Assembly (NCBI RefSeq): GCF_030690725.1
Contig: NZ_JAUYGD010000012.1
Coordinates: 1 to 37,687, forward strand
Source of the DNA: Pseudomonas sp.
Lineage (GTDB): Bacteria > Pseudomonadota > Gammaproteobacteria > Pseudomonadales > Pseudomonadaceae
Direction: 5' to 3'
DNA length: 37,687 nt
Below the pieces are notes generated by a model. The model was not told where the DNA came from. It searched no databases and was given only the letters and a program-made list of their open reading frames with translations. Position 1 is the stretch's first letter; each line of letters starts with the position of its first letter. Shown here one piece after another: positions 35,775-37,687 of this stretch. The translations under genes and the position numbers were made by a program.

Positions 35775-36062
35775 CTAGAGGTACTTGGTGATTTGCTTGA
35801 AGTCTTCGAGTGATGCGCGCTCGCCTATCGCAAGCGCTTCGACCGTATGTTCCAGGCAGTGGTCGATATGGTCTTGGATAAGCACACGCTTGGCCTGGCA
35901 GACGGCTTTTTCCACGGCATGCAGCTGCTGGGCGATGTCTACGCAGGCACGGCTGTCTTCGATCATGGTGACGATGCTGCGCAGGTGGCCCTCCGCACGC
36001 TTCAACCTTTTGATGATGTCGCCATGACTTTGGTGCTGGTGGCCGTGTTCGTGATCGCTCAT
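35775..36062 (-). CDS. CsoR/RcnR-family metal-sensing repressor
   Basis: This 95-aa all-helical repressor starts at ATG 36062 with a His-rich tail (MSDHEHGHQHQSHGD), then IIKRLKRAEGHLRSIVTMIE, the family signature. Putative metal ligands are Cys40, His65 and Cys69, the Cys-His-Cys pattern of CsoR and of the nickel sensor InrS, not the Cys-His-His pattern of E. coli RcnR. With the His tail and a NicO gene next to it, a nickel/cobalt sensor of the InrS type is the best guess. An operator with a G tract lies 40 bp upstream. Confidence 0.85.
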   Translation of the reverse strand: MSDHEHGHQHQSHGDIIKRLKRAEGHLRSIVTMIEDSRACVDIAQQLHAVEKAVCQAKRVLIQDHIDHCLEHTVEALAIGERASLEDFKQITKYL

Positions 36063-36101
36063 GTCTTGAGTCTCGTGCGTCGATGAATTACGCTCGCATG
36101 C

Positions 36102-36120
36102 TATCCCCCAGGGGGGGATA
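36102..36120. promoter_or_regulatory. G/C-tract palindromic operator of the nickel/cobalt cluster
   Basis: TATCCCCCAGGGGGGGATA, a near-perfect palindrome with G/C runs as in RcnR/CsoR-family sites. It lies between the repressor and the divergent 36181 gene, so it can control both directions. Confidence 0.75.
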
Positions 36121-36180
36121 TGGTCAAACCGACCACCCCTCCAGAAAAGCCACCCGCTTAGGCATCGAAAGAACCACAAC

Positions 36181-36540
36181 ATGCTCAGCAATCCCATCAG
36201 CACCAAGGTGATTTTTACCCTTGCTCTCGCCATATTGATGGCTTGGGCTGGACATACCTCTGCGCTGTTTATGGGATCGAGCCAGCCTTCCTTGAGTGGC
36301 AATGACGGTGCTCATTCGCATGCGCATGGTGACGAGACGCTGGCCTGTGCTGCGTACGGGGATCACTGCCACTCGCCGCTGACCGCCGACCATCTGCATG
36401 AAACACCACACCTGACTGCGCTGCTGAGCATCAGCACGCTGCCAGAACGTGCGCAGCCGATACCCGCCCCTCGCTACTCCATTCCTCCAAGCCCGATCTT
36501 TCTGATCGAGCGGCCACCGCGTGCCACATTCGTGCTCTGA
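36181..36540 (+). CDS. His-rich secreted or membrane-anchored small protein
   Basis: This 119-aa protein has an N-terminal hydrophobic segment (STKVIFTLALAILMAWAGHTSALF) that may be a signal peptide or anchor. A His-rich centre follows (AHSHAHGDE, CAAYGDHCHSPLTADHLHE), then a Pro-rich tail. The family is not recognised. It is the first gene of the plus-strand arm of the nickel/cobalt cluster, 118 bp from the divergent repressor with the G-tract operator between. A periplasmic metal-binding protein is plausible but inferred. Confidence 0.65.
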   Translation: MLSNPISTKVIFTLALAILMAWAGHTSALFMGSSQPSLSGNDGAHSHAHGDETLACAAYGDHCHSPLTADHLHETPHLTALLSISTLPERAQPIPAPRYSIPPSPIFLIERPPRATFVL

Positions 36541-36587
36541 CACAGGCCGCTGTGCGGCCCAAGACCCCTTTAATTTAGGACTCAACC

Positions 36588-37325
36588 ATGCATTCGCTAT
36601 CTTTGGGCGCAATGGACGCATCTGTCGTGCGCCCGAATCGCTCGTTACTACTGCTGCTGCTGTTCACGGCATTGCTGTTTCTCGGCATGCCTGATGCGCT
36701 GGCCCACGCTGTTGCCGAGGGCGACAAGGGCTTTATCCAGGAAAGCTCCGGGGTGATGGTGCTGCCGTTCATCTACATGGGCGCTAAGCACATGATCACC
36801 GGCTACGACCACCTGCTGTTCCTCTTCGGGGTGATCTTCTTTCTCTACCGCCTGAAGGACGTGGGGCTCTACGTCACGCTGTTCGCCGTGGGTCACACCG
36901 TTACGCTGCTGTTGGGCGTACTGGCGGAAATCAACATCAGCTCCTATGTGATCGACGCCATCATCGGTTTCTCGGTGGTGTACAAGGCGCTGGATAACCT
37001 AGGCGCATTCCAGCGCTGGTTCGGCCACCAGCCGAACACCAAAGCGGCCACGCTGATTTTCGGCCTGCTGCATGGCTTTGGTCTGGCGACCAAGATCCAG
37101 GAGTACGAGATCTCGGCAGACGGCCTGATCACCAACCTGATCGCCTTCAACGTCGGCGTCGAAATCGGCCAGCTCCTGGCCCTGAGCGCCATCCTGATTG
37201 TCATGGGCTACTGGCGACGCACCGCCAGCTTCTGGCGTCATGCCTACACCGCCAACGTCGCCATGATGAGCGCCGGTTTCCTCTTGATGGGTTACCAGCT
37301 CACCGGCCTGATCGTCTCTCAGTAA
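36588..37325 (+). CDS. hupE: HupE/UreJ-family nickel permease-like protein
   Basis: This 245-aa membrane protein has a leading hydrophobic segment (LLLLLLFTALLFLGMPDALAHA) and about six more. The first motif, GAKHMITGYDHLLFL, is the HupE/UreJ signature with His and Asp in the membrane. A later conserved block is FGLLHGFGLATKIQEY. The family transports Ni2+ or Co2+ as a secondary permease. It lies 47 bp after the His-rich gene and 12 bp before the next gene, so the three form an operon. Direction of transport cannot be told from sequence. Confidence 0.85.
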   Translation: MHSLSLGAMDASVVRPNRSLLLLLLFTALLFLGMPDALAHAVAEGDKGFIQESSGVMVLPFIYMGAKHMITGYDHLLFLFGVIFFLYRLKDVGLYVTLFAVGHTVTLLLGVLAEINISSYVIDAIIGFSVVYKALDNLGAFQRWFGHQPNTKAATLIFGLLHGFGLATKIQEYEISADGLITNLIAFNVGVEIGQLLALSAILIVMGYWRRTASFWRHAYTANVAMMSAGFLLMGYQLTGLIVSQ

Positions 37326-37337
37326 GGAATTTTCAGC

Positions 37338-37687
37338 ATGTTCAATACCAAGCTTCCGACTCAAAGCGAATTGCCGACCAGCCGCCAACTGCTGCGCTCC
37401 ACTGTGATTGCGGTGGGCGTTGCCGCTGCCTTGCTCGTCACAGTGGTGATGCCCTCTGAGTACGCCATCGATCCCACGGGTGTTGGTCGCGTTCTCGGTC
37501 TGACCCAGATGGGCGAAATGAAGAAAACCCTGGCCGAAGAAGCGGCAGCGGATGCAGCGGTTCAGCCAGCTGCGGCTCCAGTCGCTCAAGCTCCCGCGCC
37601 TGTTCAGCCGGTAGTTCAAGAGCCTGTTGCAGCAGCACCTGTGGCCGAACCCGTAGCTGAGCCTGAGCCAGCCCTGAAGTCGGATGA
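37338..37687 (+). CDS. Membrane-anchored Ala/Pro/Val-rich protein, truncated by window end
   Basis: The ATG at 37338 follows AAGGAATTTTCAGC. About 116 codons are visible with no stop. An N-terminal cytoplasmic piece (about 20 residues) is followed by one membrane segment (STVIAVGVAAALLVTVVM) and then a periplasmic linker with repeated Val/Ala/Pro-Glu units (PAAAPVAQAPAPVQPVV, PVAEPVAEPEP). This layout matches the transmembrane anchor proteins I recall next to hupE in Pseudomonas. The C-terminal domain lies beyond the window. Confidence 0.65.
   Translation, partial: MFNTKLPTQSELPTSRQLLRSTVIAVGVAAALLVTVVMPSEYAIDPTGVGRVLGLTQMGEMKKTLAEEAAADAAVQPAAAPVAQAPAPVQPVVQEPVAAAPVAEPVAEPEPALKSD

Noticed and set aside
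36102..36120. G/C tract as a terminator
   Set aside because: There is no T run, and it lies between two divergent starts where an operator is expected.
1..37687. CRISPR arrays, tRNA or rRNA genes, integrase with att sites
   Set aside because: No regularly spaced repeats, no cloverleaf or rRNA blocks, and no tyrosine or large serine recombinase were seen while reading both strands; a covariance-model scan was not possible.

Overview
The window looks like an accessory region (genomic island or large plasmid) of a motile Pseudomonas-like gammaproteobacterium. The evidence is moderately high GC, two Pseudomonas-type Aer receptors with FliA-type promoters, copRS plus CopI-like cupredoxins, and IS21, IS66 and IS30 family transposition genes. 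No rRNA, tRNA or CRISPR array was seen.

Left half (1-19500): an ancestral minus-strand locus, probably copR-copS-orf65-araC-(sterol desaturase), has been broken twice by large transposons. The first, 928-9584, has TG...CA ends, repeated IS21-type terminal motifs including a 33-bp perfect inverted repeat, istA/istB, and a 5-bp target duplication GGCTG. It sits inside a sterol desaturase-family gene; deleting it restores an in-frame 285-codon gene. Its cargo is an HTH protein, an unknown 339-aa protein, an aerotaxis receptor gene (aer) and a PAS-GGDEF-EAL c-di-GMP enzyme with a FixL-like (possibly haem) PAS domain. The second, 10324-19005, is bounded by two different IS66-type ends and an 8-bp duplication CAAGCTCG. 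It sits inside an araC-family gene, and deleting it also restores the reading frame. It carries a complete IS66 element, a GGDEF remnant, a MASE3-PAS-PAS-GGDEF-EAL gene, a second aer, a decayed IS30 transposase and an IS66 remnant. Two structurally unrelated transposons side by side thus carry the same bicistronic module (aer, then a c-di-GMP turnover enzyme), each behind its own flagellar sigma-28-like promoter. This is the most unusual feature of the window.

Middle (19500-26900): copper resistance. It comprises the CopRS two-component system, a small periplasmic His/Met-rich protein, two CopI-like cupredoxins, a DUF2933 membrane protein, a YHS-containing Cu+ P1B-ATPase and a CopZ chaperone. 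A repeated motif (TGTAGTTTT-N3-GTAAG) precedes both cupredoxin genes and a related inverted copy lies between copR and the divergent small gene, which suggests CopR operators. copZ and the second Cu+ ATPase have MerR/CueR-type promoters with 19-bp spacers.

Right (26900-37687): an IetAS-type defence pair (AAA ATPase plus subtilase) preceded by a DUF6088/AbiEi-like regulator with a palindromic operator. Then come a second Cu+ ATPase with two HMA domains, a VOC-fold protein with altered metal ligands, and a nickel/cobalt cluster. The cluster has a NicO/RcnA-like exporter with its CsoR/RcnR-family repressor on the minus strand, and a His-rich small protein, a HupE/UreJ-family permease and a membrane-anchored protein cut by the window end on the plus strand.
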